Positions 18,268-26,987 are shown, counted from the stretch's first letter. The stretch: DNA of 64,000 bases from Verrucomicrobiota bacterium (GCA_019510185.1 JAEKKV010000010.1:1-64000), one strand, 5' to 3'. The notes: generated by a model not told the origin, from the letters alone. Numbers and translations: made by a program.

Positions 18268-18305
18268 CGGCGCGAAGTGCGTTGCGCGCACCTTGAAATT
18301 TCAAA

Positions 18306-18331
18306 GCCCGGTCCTGCGACCGGGCTTTTTT
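18306..18331 (+). terminator. Rho-independent terminator of the act-cco operon
   Basis: A perfect 8-bp stem GCCCGGTC/GACCGGGC with a CTGC loop (18306-18325) is followed by six T residues. It lies 38 bases after the ccoP-like stop codon. Confidence 0.9.
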
Positions 18332-18359
18332 GTCGGTGGTGGCGACCCGTGATTACGAA

Positions 18360-19166
18360 TCAGCTGTCCCGGGACAGCTCTTCCGAGCGGGCCTTGGCGG
18401 CGAGGACGGTTTCCTGGATGAGTCCGCGAAAATCCCGCGCCTCCATGCGCTTCAATCCCGCGAAGGTTGTTCCGTTGGGTGAGGTGACCTGATTGCGCAG
18501 ATCTTCGGGCTCGGTTTGCGTGCGGGCCATGAGGCGGCCCGCTCCGAGCACGGTTTCAACCGCCAGCATTTGCGCGGTGGCGCGATCAAGGCCGGCGGTG
18601 ATGCCCGCTTCCCGTAGGGCGGCGGTGAATTCAAAAACGAAGGCGGGGCCGCAACCGCTCACCGCCATCAACGCGTCGATCTGCGTCTCCGGGATCTCCA
18701 CCTCGCGACCGATGGCGCGGAGCAGGGCGAGCACCGCGGCGCGATCCTCGGCGGAGAGCGACTTCAACGTGCACCAGCCGGTCATGCCGGCGCCGATGGC
18801 GCTCGGGGTGTTGGGCATGGTGCGGACGAGATTGCGGGCGCGGGGAAAAGTTTTCTCCAGACGCGCGAGGGTTTTGGCGGCGAGAACGGAGAGGACGAGT
18901 TTGCCGGCGGTGAGCTCGGCCAGACGCGGGTCGGCGGAGGCGAGGTGCTGGGGTTTGAAGGCGATGACGACCACGTCGGCACCGGCCAGCAGATCGTCGA
19001 GGCCGGAGGCCAGGCGGATGCCGGTGCGCGCGGCAAGAGTCTGCGCGCTGGTGCCGGCGCCGCTCAGGCAGGCGAGGTCGGCGGGCGAACAGGCATTTTT
19101 GGCGAGGAGGCCGTCGACGATGGCGGAGGCCATGCGACCGGCCCCGAGGAAGGCGATCTTGGGCAT
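18360..19166 (-). CDS. proC: Pyrroline-5-carboxylate reductase
   Basis: A 268-residue enzyme for the last step of proline synthesis, reducing pyrroline-5-carboxylate with NAD(P)H. The Rossmann motif is at the N-terminus (IAFLGAGRMASAI), followed by VVIAFKPQ, VRTMPNTPSAIGAG, and the C-terminal signature VTSPNGTTFAGL. The start at 19166 gives the usual length. The frame remains open upstream through the kinase gene, but that is out of frame with it. The stop codon lies in an 18-bp palindrome. Probably co-transcribed with the REC-kinase gene 14 bases upstream. Confidence 0.94.
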   Translation of the reverse strand: MPKIAFLGAGRMASAIVDGLLAKNACSPADLACLSGAGTSAQTLAARTGIRLASGLDDLLAGADVVVIAFKPQHLASADPRLAELTAGKLVLSVLAAKTLARLEKTFPRARNLVRTMPNTPSAIGAGMTGWCTLKSLSAEDRAAVLALLRAIGREVEIPETQIDALMAVSGCGPAFVFEFTAALREAGITAGLDRATAQMLAVETVLGAGRLMARTQTEPEDLRNQVTSPNGTTFAGLKRMEARDFRGLIQETVLAAKARSEELSRDS

Positions 19167-19180
19167 AAAAAGGGAGCGGG

Positions 19181-20311
19181 TCAGACGCTGCGGACGGACT
19201 TCTTCACCTTGTACTCGGTGGGATGGGTGAGGATGGCGGACGTGCCGCCGCCGGGCCGGCTTTCCAGCGCAAGCTCGCCGCCGAGGTTGCGCAGGGCATG
19301 CCGGGCCACGGTCAGTCCCATGCCGACGCCGACGGTGTGCTTGCTGCTGATAAACGGCTCGAACATCTGGTCGCGAATGCTCTCGTCGATGCCGTTGCCC
19401 GCGTCGTCGATGATGATCCGTACAAAGCGTCCCTCGGGTTTTTCCAGCAGCTCGGTGCGCAGCGAGATGGGGCGCTGGTCGGCCGGCTTGTCCCCATAGG
19501 ATTCCCACGCGTTGATGAAGATCTTGCCGAGGATGTCCTCGAACACCTCGACGTGTGTGTCGATGGTCTGCTCGCCGAGCGGGTTGTCGATGACGACAGG
19601 AGCGGCGATGTTGAAATCGTGCCGGTAACGTTCGCTGGCGCCGGCGAGCAGCTCGTTGAGTTTGCAGCGCACGAGCGGCAGGCGCGCCTTGATGACAAGG
19701 GAGCTGAGCTGGCGGATGATCGAGACGATGCGCTGTACGGCCGCCTCGACATGAGCGGCGTTGCGCTGCACCTGCGCCGGCTTGTCGTAATGGGTTTTGA
19801 TGAGGTCGAGATAACCGATGACGACGCCCAGCAGGTTGTTGAGGTTGTGCGCGACGCCTTGGGTCACGGCGCCGATGGTGGCCGCGCGGCGGGACTCCAC
19901 GAGGCGGCGCTGCAGCTCGATCATCTCGCGGTTGATGGCGACGAAGCGGAGCTGCGTCTGCACGCGGGCGAGGGTTTCGTCCAAATCGATCGGCTTGGTG
20001 ATATAATCGACCGCACCGACGCCGAGGCCCTCGAGCTTGCCTTCCTTCGAGGTGCGGGCGGTGACGAAAATAATCGGGATGGAGCGCGAGCTTTCGCTGG
20101 CTTGCAGGCGTTGGCAGACCTCGATGCCGTCCATGTCGGGCATCATCACATCGAGAAGAATGAGATCGGGTCTGTCGCGTTCCACGCATGCCAGCGCTTC
20201 CTGGCCGTTGTAGGCGGGAACGACCTCGATACCTGATTTTTCCAGCTTGCGCTTGAGGAGCTGGACGTTGATCGGCTGGTCGTCGACAACCAGGATTTTT
20301 GGGGCGGGCAT
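19181..20311 (-). CDS. REC-first sensor histidine kinase (response regulator fused to kinase)
   Basis: A 376-residue protein with an N-terminal receiver domain (DD at residues 10-11, phosphorylatable D54, K106), a short coiled linker, a histidine kinase H-box with H155 in QGVAHNLNNLL, and a HATPase domain (N-box DILGKIFINAWES, then DDAGNGI and GVGMGLTVA). There is no membrane segment, so it is cytoplasmic. The receiver-first order suggests that the kinase is controlled by phosphorylation from another kinase. The partner is unknown. It is upstream of proC on the same strand. Confidence 0.88.
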   Translation of the reverse strand: MPAPKILVVDDQPINVQLLKRKLEKSGIEVVPAYNGQEALACVERDRPDLILLDVMMPDMDGIEVCQRLQASESSRSIPIIFVTARTSKEGKLEGLGVGAVDYITKPIDLDETLARVQTQLRFVAINREMIELQRRLVESRRAATIGAVTQGVAHNLNNLLGVVIGYLDLIKTHYDKPAQVQRNAAHVEAAVQRIVSIIRQLSSLVIKARLPLVRCKLNELLAGASERYRHDFNIAAPVVIDNPLGEQTIDTHVEVFEDILGKIFINAWESYGDKPADQRPISLRTELLEKPEGRFVRIIIDDAGNGIDESIRDQMFEPFISSKHTVGVGMGLTVARHALRNLGGELALESRPGGGTSAILTHPTEYKVKKSVRSV

Positions 20312-20462
20312 CGTGAAATCAATAAGGGTGCAAACGGCTTACGAAGCAAGAAACGGTTGCGCGAGAATTCATTCCGTTCGCCTCCTAAAGCGGCATTTAT
20401 GCCATGATCTTTAAGCGGCTCCCATTGTCCGGCGCCGGCGCCGTTCTGTTGGGGTGCCCGGT

Positions 20463-21335
20463 TCAGGCGCCGGCCTGTTTGTAGGCTTTCACCGTGTTTT
20501 TCATGAGCATGGCCACGGTCATCGGACCCACGCCGCCGGGGACGGGGGTGATTTTGCTCGCGAGCGGGGAAACGGTGGGAAAATGCACGTCGCCGGTGAG
20601 CCGGTAACCGGTTTTTTTGGTGGCATCGGGCACGCGGTTGATGCCGACGTCGATGATCACGGCGCCCGGTTTCACCATGTCGGCGGTGACAAACTCGGCG
20701 CGGCCGATGGCGGCGATAAGCACGTCGGCCTGGCGGGTGAGGGCGGCCAGATTGGCGGTGCCGGAATGGCAGATGGTGACGGTGCCGTTGGCGCCGGCCT
20801 TTTTCTGCAGGGCGAGGAGGGCGACCGGTTTGCCGACGATGAGGGAGCGTCCGAGCACCACGACGTGCTTGCCCTTTAAGTCGGTGCCGGAGCGGGCGAG
20901 CAGTTCCATGATGCCGGCGGGGGTGCAGGCGACAAAGCCGGTGTCATCCTCCTGGGCGACCTTGCCGATGTTGAGGGTGTGGAAACCGTCGACGTCCTTG
21001 TGCGCGGCCAGACGGCGGAAGGCGGCGGGTTCGTCGAGGTGCTTGGGCAGGGGCGACTGGACGAGAATACCGTCGACGGTCGGGTCTGTGTTGAGTTCGT
21101 CGATGAGCTTTTCCAGCTCGGCCTGCGTGATGGTGGCGGGGGGAAGGATGATGCGGCTGGTGAGGCCGATGTTGGCGGCAGTCTTCTCCTTCTTTTTGAC
21201 GTAGGAGACGGAGGCGGGATCCTCGCCCACGCGCACGAGGGCGATGCAAGGCTTGCGACCGGCGAAGGTCGCGACCTCGGTCTTGAGTTCCGCGATGATG
21301 TCCGTGGCGATTTGATTGCCGTCGATCAGTTCCAT
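20463..21335 (-). CDS. folD: Bifunctional methylenetetrahydrofolate dehydrogenase/cyclohydrolase
   Basis: A 290-residue FolD that interconverts 5,10-methylene-, methenyl- and 10-formyl-tetrahydrofolate. Catalytic motifs are visible: YVKKKEKTA with the key Lys, [10 protein letters not shown], the Rossmann-like [12 protein letters not shown], and C-terminal [18 protein letters not shown]. It starts at an ATG at 21335 and is separated from the next upstream gene by a strong hairpin. Confidence 0.96.
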   Translation of the reverse strand: MELIDGNQIATDIIAELKTEVATFAGRKPCIALVRVGEDPASVSYVKKKEKTAANIGLTSRIILPPATITQAELEKLIDELNTDPTVDGILVQSPLPKHLDEPAAFRRLAAHKDVDGFHTLNIGKVAQEDDTGFVACTPAGIMELLARSGTDLKGKHVVVLGRSLIVGKPVALLALQKKAGANGTVTICHSGTANLAALTRQADVLIAAIGRAEFVTADMVKPGAVIIDVGINRVPDATKKTGYRLTGDVHFPTVSPLASKITPVPGGVGPMTVAMLMKNTVKAYKQAGA

Positions 21336-21382
21336 GAGAGGAGGGGCTTGGGAATTAGGGGCGGGTGCCGGGGTGGAGACGG

Positions 21383-21424
21383 AAAATCCAGAGCTTCGGC
21401 GCGAGGCCGGAGGCTCTGGATTTT
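21383..21424 (-). terminator. Strong hairpin terminator between the SH3-like gene and folD
   Basis: A perfect 12-bp inverted repeat, AAAATCCAGAGC at 21383-21394 and GCTCTGGATTTT at 21413-21424, with an inner CGGC/GCCG pairing. Read on the minus strand it ends in a T run and lies 24 bases after the SH3-like gene. The symmetry would allow action on both strands, but no plus-strand gene ends here. Confidence 0.75.
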
Positions 21425-21447
21425 CACGGGAGCGGCCCGATGGCTTT

Positions 21448-22266
21448 TTAGCGCAGCTGGAGGCTTTCGACTTCGATCACCATGTCCTTTGAATTGGCCA
21501 CGGCTTTGGCGGTGCCGTAGACGACCACGGTGCGCTCGAGATAGCTGGAGATCTGCTCGGTCGCGAGCAGCTTGCTCACGTCGAGATAGGCGTAGCGCAC
21601 GCCGGAGCTGTCGTTGAGCTGGAAGTCATACGGACGGCGGGGGTGGAAGGCGCTGTAGGTGGAAACGAGTTTGCCTTGGAACAGGCGGGGGAGGGCGCTG
21701 GAGCCTCCGTCACCCGTGGGGGCGGCCTTGCCGGGGACGACAATGGCGGCGGCAGCGGCGGGCGCCTCGGTGGTCGTCACGGGCGTGACGGTGACGGCGG
21801 GGGCCGCAACCGGCGCGGGAGCGGCGGGTTTGGGCGCGGCGGCGGCGGGACGGCTGTTCGACTGGATGTAGCCGACGACCGGCTTCGCGAGTTTGAGCTG
21901 GGTCCACTTGCCATGCAGGCCGGTGATTTCGGCGGAGTCGCCGGCGGCCGCGAGGGCGAGGATGGGGGCGTCGGGCTTGGGTGCGGTGCGGTAGGGAGCG
22001 CCCGGACGGACGTCGAGGGCCTTGTTGATGTCCTTGTTGGCGGCGTAGACCTCGTGCGGTCCGGCGAGGGTGACGGCGAGCCAGCCGGCGGGCGCGGTGG
22101 CGTCGGCGGCGACGACGGGCTCGGTGCCGGCCTTAAGGAAGGCTACGGCGGGCGAGGCTGCGTCGGGCTTGGTGTGGACCGCGGTGGTCTCGGCGAGCGG
22201 CGCGGCGCTAAGCGTGCTGATGACCGCGGCAAGGACGGCGGTAAGACGGAGCGAATTAAGCTTCAT
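21448..22266 (-). CDS. Secreted SH3-like domain protein
   Basis: A 272-residue protein with a signal peptide (about residues 1-22, ending in SAAPLA). It contains two bacterial SH3-like segments, around residues 25-75 and 85-140 ([36 protein letters not shown]). A Pro/Ala/Thr-rich linker follows, then a C-terminal domain of about 75 residues containing [20 protein letters not shown]. It is probably a periplasmic or cell-wall binding protein of unknown function. Its start overlaps the end of the pseudouridine synthase gene by 11 bp. Confidence 0.75.
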   Translation of the reverse strand: MKLNSLRLTAVLAAVISTLSAAPLAETTAVHTKPDAASPAVAFLKAGTEPVVAADATAPAGWLAVTLAGPHEVYAANKDINKALDVRPGAPYRTAPKPDAPILALAAAGDSAEITGLHGKWTQLKLAKPVVGYIQSNSRPAAAAPKPAAPAPVAAPAVTVTPVTTTEAPAAAAAIVVPGKAAPTGDGGSSALPRLFQGKLVSTYSAFHPRRPYDFQLNDSSGVRYAYLDVSKLLATEQISSYLERTVVVYGTAKAVANSKDMVIEVESLQLR

Positions 22267-23056
22267 GTTTTTTGGCAGTTCGTTTGGCGAGGGCCGCGGC
22301 GTGCGGATGCAGGCTGGGCACCTTGAAGAGCAAGTTGATTTCTTTCGTGGAAAGTTGTTTCATCGCGCGCAACGGAATTCCTTTCAGCGGGAAGGATCCG
22401 ATCTGGTAGCGCTTGAGCCGTTTCACGTCGTAGCCGAGCACGCTGAAGAGCTGCCGGATCTCGCGTTTTTTGCCGTGGTGCATGTGCACGTCGAGATCGG
22501 CGCCGATGCCTTCCACGTTGGGATTGACGAGCGTGGCGTGCTCGACCTTGAGGCGTTCGCCGTCGACGGTGATGCCTTTCAGGAGCAGCGGAATGCGGGT
22601 GCGGGGAAACGGTTTCTTGAGCGCGACGAAGTAACGTTTGATGACGACGTTGCGCGGGTGCATCAGGCGGTTGGCCAGGTCGCCGTCGGTCGTGAGGATG
22701 AGGAGGCCCTCGCTGTCCTTGTCGAGACGTCCGGCGCAGAAGAAGCGGAACTTCGAGAGTTCGCGCGGCAGCAGATCGAAAACGGTGTCGGGGTTGAACG
22801 GGTCGTCGTTGGAGCACACGAGGCCGGTGGGCTTGTGCATCGCCAGCGTGATCTTCGGCTGGGCGGCGGCGTGCTTGATGGGCTTGCCGTTGACGGTGAT
22901 TTTGTCGACGCCGGGAGTGACCTTTTGGCCGGGTATGGCCTGTTTCGCGTTCACCCACACCTCGCCTTCGCGGATCATGACCTCGGCGTTACGGCGCGAG
23001 CAGATGCCGGTCTCGGCGAGATATTTTTGCAGACGGATGGGCTCGGAATCACTCAT
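22256..23056 (-). CDS. rRNA pseudouridine synthase, RsuA/RluB family
   Basis: A 266-residue enzyme with an N-terminal S4 RNA-binding domain (RLQKYLAETGICSRRNAE) and the RsuA-family catalytic region: AGRLDKDSEGLLILT with the catalytic Asp, then KRYFVALKKP and HHGKKREIRQLF. Family members isomerise uridine in 16S or 23S rRNA; which site is modified cannot be told from sequence. The ATG at 23056 begins at the S4 domain. Co-transcribed with the SH3-like gene. Confidence 0.9.
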   Translation of the reverse strand: MSDSEPIRLQKYLAETGICSRRNAEVMIREGEVWVNAKQAIPGQKVTPGVDKITVNGKPIKHAAAQPKITLAMHKPTGLVCSNDDPFNPDTVFDLLPRELSKFRFFCAGRLDKDSEGLLILTTDGDLANRLMHPRNVVIKRYFVALKKPFPRTRIPLLLKGITVDGERLKVEHATLVNPNVEGIGADLDVHMHHGKKREIRQLFSVLGYDVKRLKRYQIGSFPLKGIPLRAMKQLSTKEINLLFKVPSLHPHAAALAKRTAKKHEA

Positions 23057-23171
23057 GGGCGGAGGCAGTTGGCGGCAAAGTTCCCGCTTGTGCAAGCCCG
23101 CGCGGCGGCCGGTTCCGTCGCAAAAGTAAGGCTTGCGGGGTGGTTGGGCGTTCCGCTCAATTCAACCAGTC

Positions 23172-24341
23172 ATGTCCGCTCCTGCCGTCCATTCCGCCTT
23201 CTCCAAAGACAATCCGTTCCCGGCGAAAATCACCGAGAACCGCCTGCTGAACAAAGCCGGCTCCGCGAAGGAGACCCGTCATTTCGCGGTCAGCCTTTCC
23301 GGCAGCGGCCTCTCCTACAAGGCCGGCGACTCGCTCGGCGTGTTCCCGGCCAACCGCCCGACCGAGGTCGCGGAAATCCTCGAGCGCCTCGGCGCCACCG
23401 GCGACGAACCGGTTTCCCCGGCGATGTTGAAACTGCCCGCGCCCATCACCCTGCACGAGGCGCTCACGCACAAGCTCACCCTCGGCAGCCCGACTTCGAA
23501 GATCATCAACACGCTCTTCGCCAAGACCACCGACGCCGGCGAAAAGGCGAAGCTCGAAGCCCTCATCAAGCCCGAGGCGAAGGACGCACTCGCCGGTTAT
23601 CTCGACGAACGCGAATACGTCGACATCCTCGCGGAGTTCCCGAACGCCCGGCTCACCCCGCAGGAGTTCGTCGACCACCTGCGCAAGCTGATGCCGCGCC
23701 TCTACTCGATCGCGTCGTCCTCCAAGGTTTATCCTGACGAGATCCATCTCACCGTCGCGATCGTCCGCTACACCACCAACCATCGCGAGCGTCACGGCGT
23801 GTGCTCCACGTTCCTCGCGGATCGCGCGCGCGTCGGCGAGACGCCCACGCCCGTCTTCGTGTCCCACTCCCATTTCGGTCCGCCCGAGGACATCACCAAG
23901 GATGCCATCATGGTCGGCCCCGGCACGGGCATCGCGCCCTTCCGCGCCTTTGTGCAGGACCGCATCGCCGCCGGCGCCACCGGTCGCAACTGGGTGTTCT
24001 TCGGCGACCAGAAGAGCCACACTGATTTCCTGTATCAGGAAGAATGGGACGCTTATCTCGCCAAGGGCCAGATCACCCATCTCGACCTCGCCTGGTCGCG
24101 CGACCAGATCCTCAAGGTTTACGTGCAGGACAAGATGCGCGAGAAGGCCGCCGAGCTGTGGGCCTGGATCAAGAATGGCGGCTATTTCTTCGTGTGCGGC
24201 GACGCCAAGCGCATGGCCAAGGACGTCGACCAGGCGTTGCACGACATCATCGCCGAGCAGGGTGGCATGACCATCGAGCAGGCCGGCGAATACGTGAAAC
24301 AGATGAAGAAAGACAAGCGCTACCAGCGCGACGTCTACTGA
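23172..24341 (+). CDS. CysJ-like NADPH-dependent FAD reductase (sulfite reductase flavoprotein-like)
   Basis: A 389-residue FAD/NADPH-binding module like the C-terminal two thirds of CysJ. FAD-binding signatures are RLYSIASSS and HGVCSTFLAD, NADPH-binding is shown by GPGTGIAPFRAFVQDR and FFVCGDAKRMAKDV, and the protein ends RYQRDVY exactly as CysJ does. The FMN flavodoxin domain is absent, so electrons must pass to a separate flavodoxin, ferredoxin or hemoprotein. No sulfite reductase hemoprotein is nearby. Start ATG 23172 is 115 bp from the divergent pseudouridine synthase gene. Confidence 0.88.
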   Translation: MSAPAVHSAFSKDNPFPAKITENRLLNKAGSAKETRHFAVSLSGSGLSYKAGDSLGVFPANRPTEVAEILERLGATGDEPVSPAMLKLPAPITLHEALTHKLTLGSPTSKIINTLFAKTTDAGEKAKLEALIKPEAKDALAGYLDEREYVDILAEFPNARLTPQEFVDHLRKLMPRLYSIASSSKVYPDEIHLTVAIVRYTTNHRERHGVCSTFLADRARVGETPTPVFVSHSHFGPPEDITKDAIMVGPGTGIAPFRAFVQDRIAAGATGRNWVFFGDQKSHTDFLYQEEWDAYLAKGQITHLDLAWSRDQILKVYVQDKMREKAAELWAWIKNGGYFFVCGDAKRMAKDVDQALHDIIAEQGGMTIEQAGEYVKQMKKDKRYQRDVY

Positions 24342-24358
24342 GCCGCCGCCGCGCCGGT

Positions 24359-24473
24359 TAAATCCCAAACCCTAACCCCTTAAATTCTAAAAAATCCTGT
24401 ATTCCTCGCGGAGAAGTCCGACGTGACGGTCCTGTGCCGTTTAGGATTTAGCCGCTTGGGATTTAGGATTTTG
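24359..24473. repeat. Intergenic AT-rich inverted repeat
   Basis: In the 140-base gap before fabG, TAAATCCCAA (24359-24368) is perfectly inverted as TTGGGATTTA (24456-24465). Related short units recur around it: TTTAGGATTT appears at 24440 and again near 24462, and AAAATCC at 24391. Base composition is clearly more AT-rich than the flanking genes. It could be a small repeat family or an extended stem in the fabG leader. Confidence 0.45.
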
Positions 24474-24481
24474 TTTTACCC

Positions 24482-25222
24482 ATGACCTTTACCAATCGCA
24501 CCGCCATCGTGACCGGAGCCGGCCGCGGCATCGGCAAAGCCATCGCCGAGGTTCTCGCCGCCAAAGGCGTGACCGTCATCTGCGTCTCCAAATCCGCCGA
24601 GACCTGCGGCTCGGTCGCCGCCGCGATCACCGCGGCCGGCGGCAAGGCCGTCGCCCGTCCCGTGGATGTCGCCGACGGCGCCGCCGTCGCCAAGGCCGCC
24701 GAGGAGATCATCAAGGAGTTCGGCAAGATCGACATCCTCGTGAACAACGCCGGCATCACCCGCGACGGCCTGCTCGCGCGCATGTCGGAGGACGATTGGA
24801 ACGCCGTGATTCAGACCAACCTCACGAGCTGCTTCCATTGGACGAAGCACATTGGCTGGCCCATGTGCCGCAACCGCTGGGGCCGCATCGTGAACATCTC
24901 CTCCGTCTCCGGCATCATGGGCAACGCCGGCCAGGCCAATTACGCCGCCGCCAAGGCCGGCATGATCGGTTTCACCAAGTCGATCGCCAAGGAATTCGCC
25001 CGCCGCAACGTCACCGCCAACGTCGTCGCCCCCGGCTTCATCAAAACCGACATGACCGCCGAGCTGAGCGAAGACGTTCAGAAAGGCGCGACCGCGCTGA
25101 TTCCCATGCAGCGTTTCGGCGAGGCCGCCGACATCGCAAACGCCGTTGCTTTCCTCGCTTCCGAGGAAGCCGCCTACGTCACCGGACAAGTTTTTACCGT
25201 TGACGGCGGAATGGCGATGTGA
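24482..25222 (+). CDS. fabG: 3-oxoacyl-ACP reductase
   Basis: A 246-residue short-chain dehydrogenase that reduces 3-oxoacyl-ACP in fatty acid elongation. The cofactor motif GAGRGIGKA is at the N-terminus, NNAGITRDGL follows, and the catalytic Ser, Tyr and Lys are in NISSVSGIMGN and YAAAKAGMIG. C-terminal VTGQVFTVDGGMAM is typical of FabG. It is first in a fabG-acpP-fabF cluster, 29 bases before acpP. Confidence 0.95.
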   Translation: MTFTNRTAIVTGAGRGIGKAIAEVLAAKGVTVICVSKSAETCGSVAAAITAAGGKAVARPVDVADGAAVAKAAEEIIKEFGKIDILVNNAGITRDGLLARMSEDDWNAVIQTNLTSCFHWTKHIGWPMCRNRWGRIVNISSVSGIMGNAGQANYAAAKAGMIGFTKSIAKEFARRNVTANVVAPGFIKTDMTAELSEDVQKGATALIPMQRFGEAADIANAVAFLASEEAAYVTGQVFTVDGGMAM

Positions 25223-25251
25223 CCCCTTCAAACCCCTAGATAACATTTATC

Positions 25252-25515
25252 ATGGCCGACCAAAAAACCATCGAACAACGCGTCAAGGAAATCATCGTTA
25301 ACCAGCTCAACGTTAACGAAGAACAGATCACGCCCCAGGCTTCCTTTCTGGACGATCTTGGCGCTGACTCGCTCGACACCGTCGAGCTGATCATGGCTTT
25401 CGAAGAAGAGTTCAAGGACGAGATCAAGGGCGAGATCCCCGAGTCCGACGCCGAGAAGCTCACCACCGTTGGCCAGGTCATCGAGTACATCACCGCCAAG
25501 GCCGCCGCCAAGTAA
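25252..25515 (+). CDS. acpP: Acyl carrier protein
   Basis: An 87-residue acidic helical protein carrying growing acyl chains on a phosphopantetheine arm. The attachment Ser is in [18 protein letters not shown]. Length is slightly above the usual 77-80, with a short Ala/Lys tail. Located between fabG and fabF, followed by a hairpin terminator that would raise its transcript level relative to fabF. Confidence 0.97.
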   Translation: MADQKTIEQRVKEIIVNQLNVNEEQITPQASFLDDLGADSLDTVELIMAFEEEFKDEIKGEIPESDAEKLTTVGQVIEYITAKAAAK

Positions 25516-25531
25516 GCGACGTTTTTTCTCC

Positions 25532-25579
25532 GGCGTTCTACCGAGCCTCTCACGAGACTTCAGGTAGGACGCCTTTTTG
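25532..25579 (+). terminator. Hairpin terminator between acpP and fabF
   Basis: GGCGTTCTACC (25532-25542) pairs with GGTAGGACGCC (25563-25573), with one internal mismatch, and is followed by TTTTTG. It lies 17 bases after acpP and likely attenuates readthrough into fabF. Confidence 0.75.
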
Positions 25580-25606
25580 TTTTTAACGTCCGTCTTCTTT
25601 CGCTCC

Positions 25607-26857
25607 ATGGAAAACCTCCCTGCCTCCCAGCGCGTTGTTGTCACCGGCCTCGGCGCCATTCACGGCCTCGGCCAGACGGCCGATTCTTTTTGGGCCGCCC
25701 TCTTGGCCGGCAAAAGCGGCATCGATCGCATTTCCCTTTTTGATCCCGCGCCTTTCGCCTCCCAGATGGGGGCCGAAGTCAAGGGCTGGAATGTCGAGGC
25801 GCACATGGACCCGAAGGAGGCGCGTCGCAACGACCGCTACACGCACTTCGGTTTTTGCGCGGCCAAGCAGGCGTTTGCGGACTCCGGCCTCGACATGGCG
25901 CAGGAGGATCCCGATCGCGTCGGCGTGGTCATCGGCTCGGGCATCGGCGGCATGTTCACCTACGAGACGCAGCTTAAGAAGCTCGCCGAAGGCGGCCCCC
26001 GCAAAGTCTCGCCGTTCACCATCCCCGCGCTCATCGGCAACATCTGCTCCGGCATGTTCGCGATCGAGATCGGCGCGCGCGGTCCGAATTTCGGCGTCGT
26101 TTCCGCCTGCGCCACCGGCACGCACGCCATCGGCGAGGCCATGCACATGATCAAGCGCGGCGATGCGGACATCATGATCGCGGGCGGCGCGGAGGCGGCC
26201 ATCACGCCCTTTGCCTACGCCAGCTTCTGCTCCATGCGCGCCATGAGCACGCGCAACGACGATCCCACCACCGCGAGCCGTCCGTTCTCGCTGGGTCGCG
26301 ACGGCTTCGTGATGGGCGAGGGCGCGGGCGTGCTCGTCCTGGAGTCGCTGGAGCACGCGCAAAAACGCGGCGCACGCATCTACGCCGAGATCGCCGGCTA
26401 TGCCGCCACCGCCGATGCGCATCACATCACCATGCCCGATCCCGAGGGCAAAGGTCTCGGCATGGCCATGACCCGTGCGCTCAAGAGCGCCGGCGTCGCG
26501 CCCGACCAGGTGGATTATATCAACGCCCACGGCACTTCGACGCCTTACAACGACAAGTTTGAGACCCTCGCCATCAAGCGCGTGTTCGGAGATCGGGCGA
26601 AATCACTGCCGATCAGCTCCACCAAGTCGATGACCGGCCACCTCCTCGGGGCGGCCGGCGGCATCGAAAGCGTGATCAGCGTCAAGACGCTCCAGAGCCA
26701 GTCGATTGCTCCGACAATCAATCTCCACGAGCCCGATCCGGAGTGCGACCTCGACTACGTGCCGAATGTCGCCCGTCAGGCGAAGGTGAAGGTTGTGATG
26801 AGCAACAACCTCGGCTTCGGCGGCCAGAATGCCGCCGTGGTTTTCAAGGCGATCTAA
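25607..26857 (+). CDS. fabF: 3-oxoacyl-ACP synthase II
   Basis: A 416-residue condensing enzyme for fatty acid elongation. The active-site Cys is in VVSACATGTHAIGE, and the two His are in NAHGTSTPYND and KSMTGHLLGAAGG. The ATG at 25607 gives the typical MxxxRVVVTGLGA start; an in-frame ATG at 25577 lies on the terminator. The final segment NLGFGGQNAAVVF is the family C-terminus. Confidence 0.95.
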   Translation: MENLPASQRVVVTGLGAIHGLGQTADSFWAALLAGKSGIDRISLFDPAPFASQMGAEVKGWNVEAHMDPKEARRNDRYTHFGFCAAKQAFADSGLDMAQEDPDRVGVVIGSGIGGMFTYETQLKKLAEGGPRKVSPFTIPALIGNICSGMFAIEIGARGPNFGVVSACATGTHAIGEAMHMIKRGDADIMIAGGAEAAITPFAYASFCSMRAMSTRNDDPTTASRPFSLGRDGFVMGEGAGVLVLESLEHAQKRGARIYAEIAGYAATADAHHITMPDPEGKGLGMAMTRALKSAGVAPDQVDYINAHGTSTPYNDKFETLAIKRVFGDRAKSLPISSTKSMTGHLLGAAGGIESVISVKTLQSQSIAPTINLHEPDPECDLDYVPNVARQAKVKVVMSNNLGFGGQNAAVVFKAI

Positions 26858-26896
26858 GCTGGGAGGGCCGGCGTTCGTCCGCCACTGTCCCTGAGC

Positions 26897-26924
26897 GCCG
26901 CCCGGAAATCCCGGCGGCTTTTTT
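26897..26924 (+). terminator. Terminator of fabF
   Basis: GCCGCCCGG (26897-26905) and CCGGCGGC (26911-26918) form a GC-rich stem around AAATC, followed by six T residues, 39 bases after the fabF stop. Confidence 0.85.
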
Positions 26925-26955
26925 GTCGACCGGAAGCTCTCCCGCGGCCGGGCAC

Positions 26956-26987
26956 AAAAAAAGCCGTCTCGATCAACGAGACGGCTT
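26956..26987 (-). terminator. Terminator of rpmB
   Basis: An 11-bp perfect stem AAGCCGTCTCG (26961-26971) / CGAGACGGCTT (26977-26987) with a 5-base loop. Seven A residues at 26956-26962 on the plus strand give the T run for minus-strand transcripts leaving rpmB. Confidence 0.85.
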
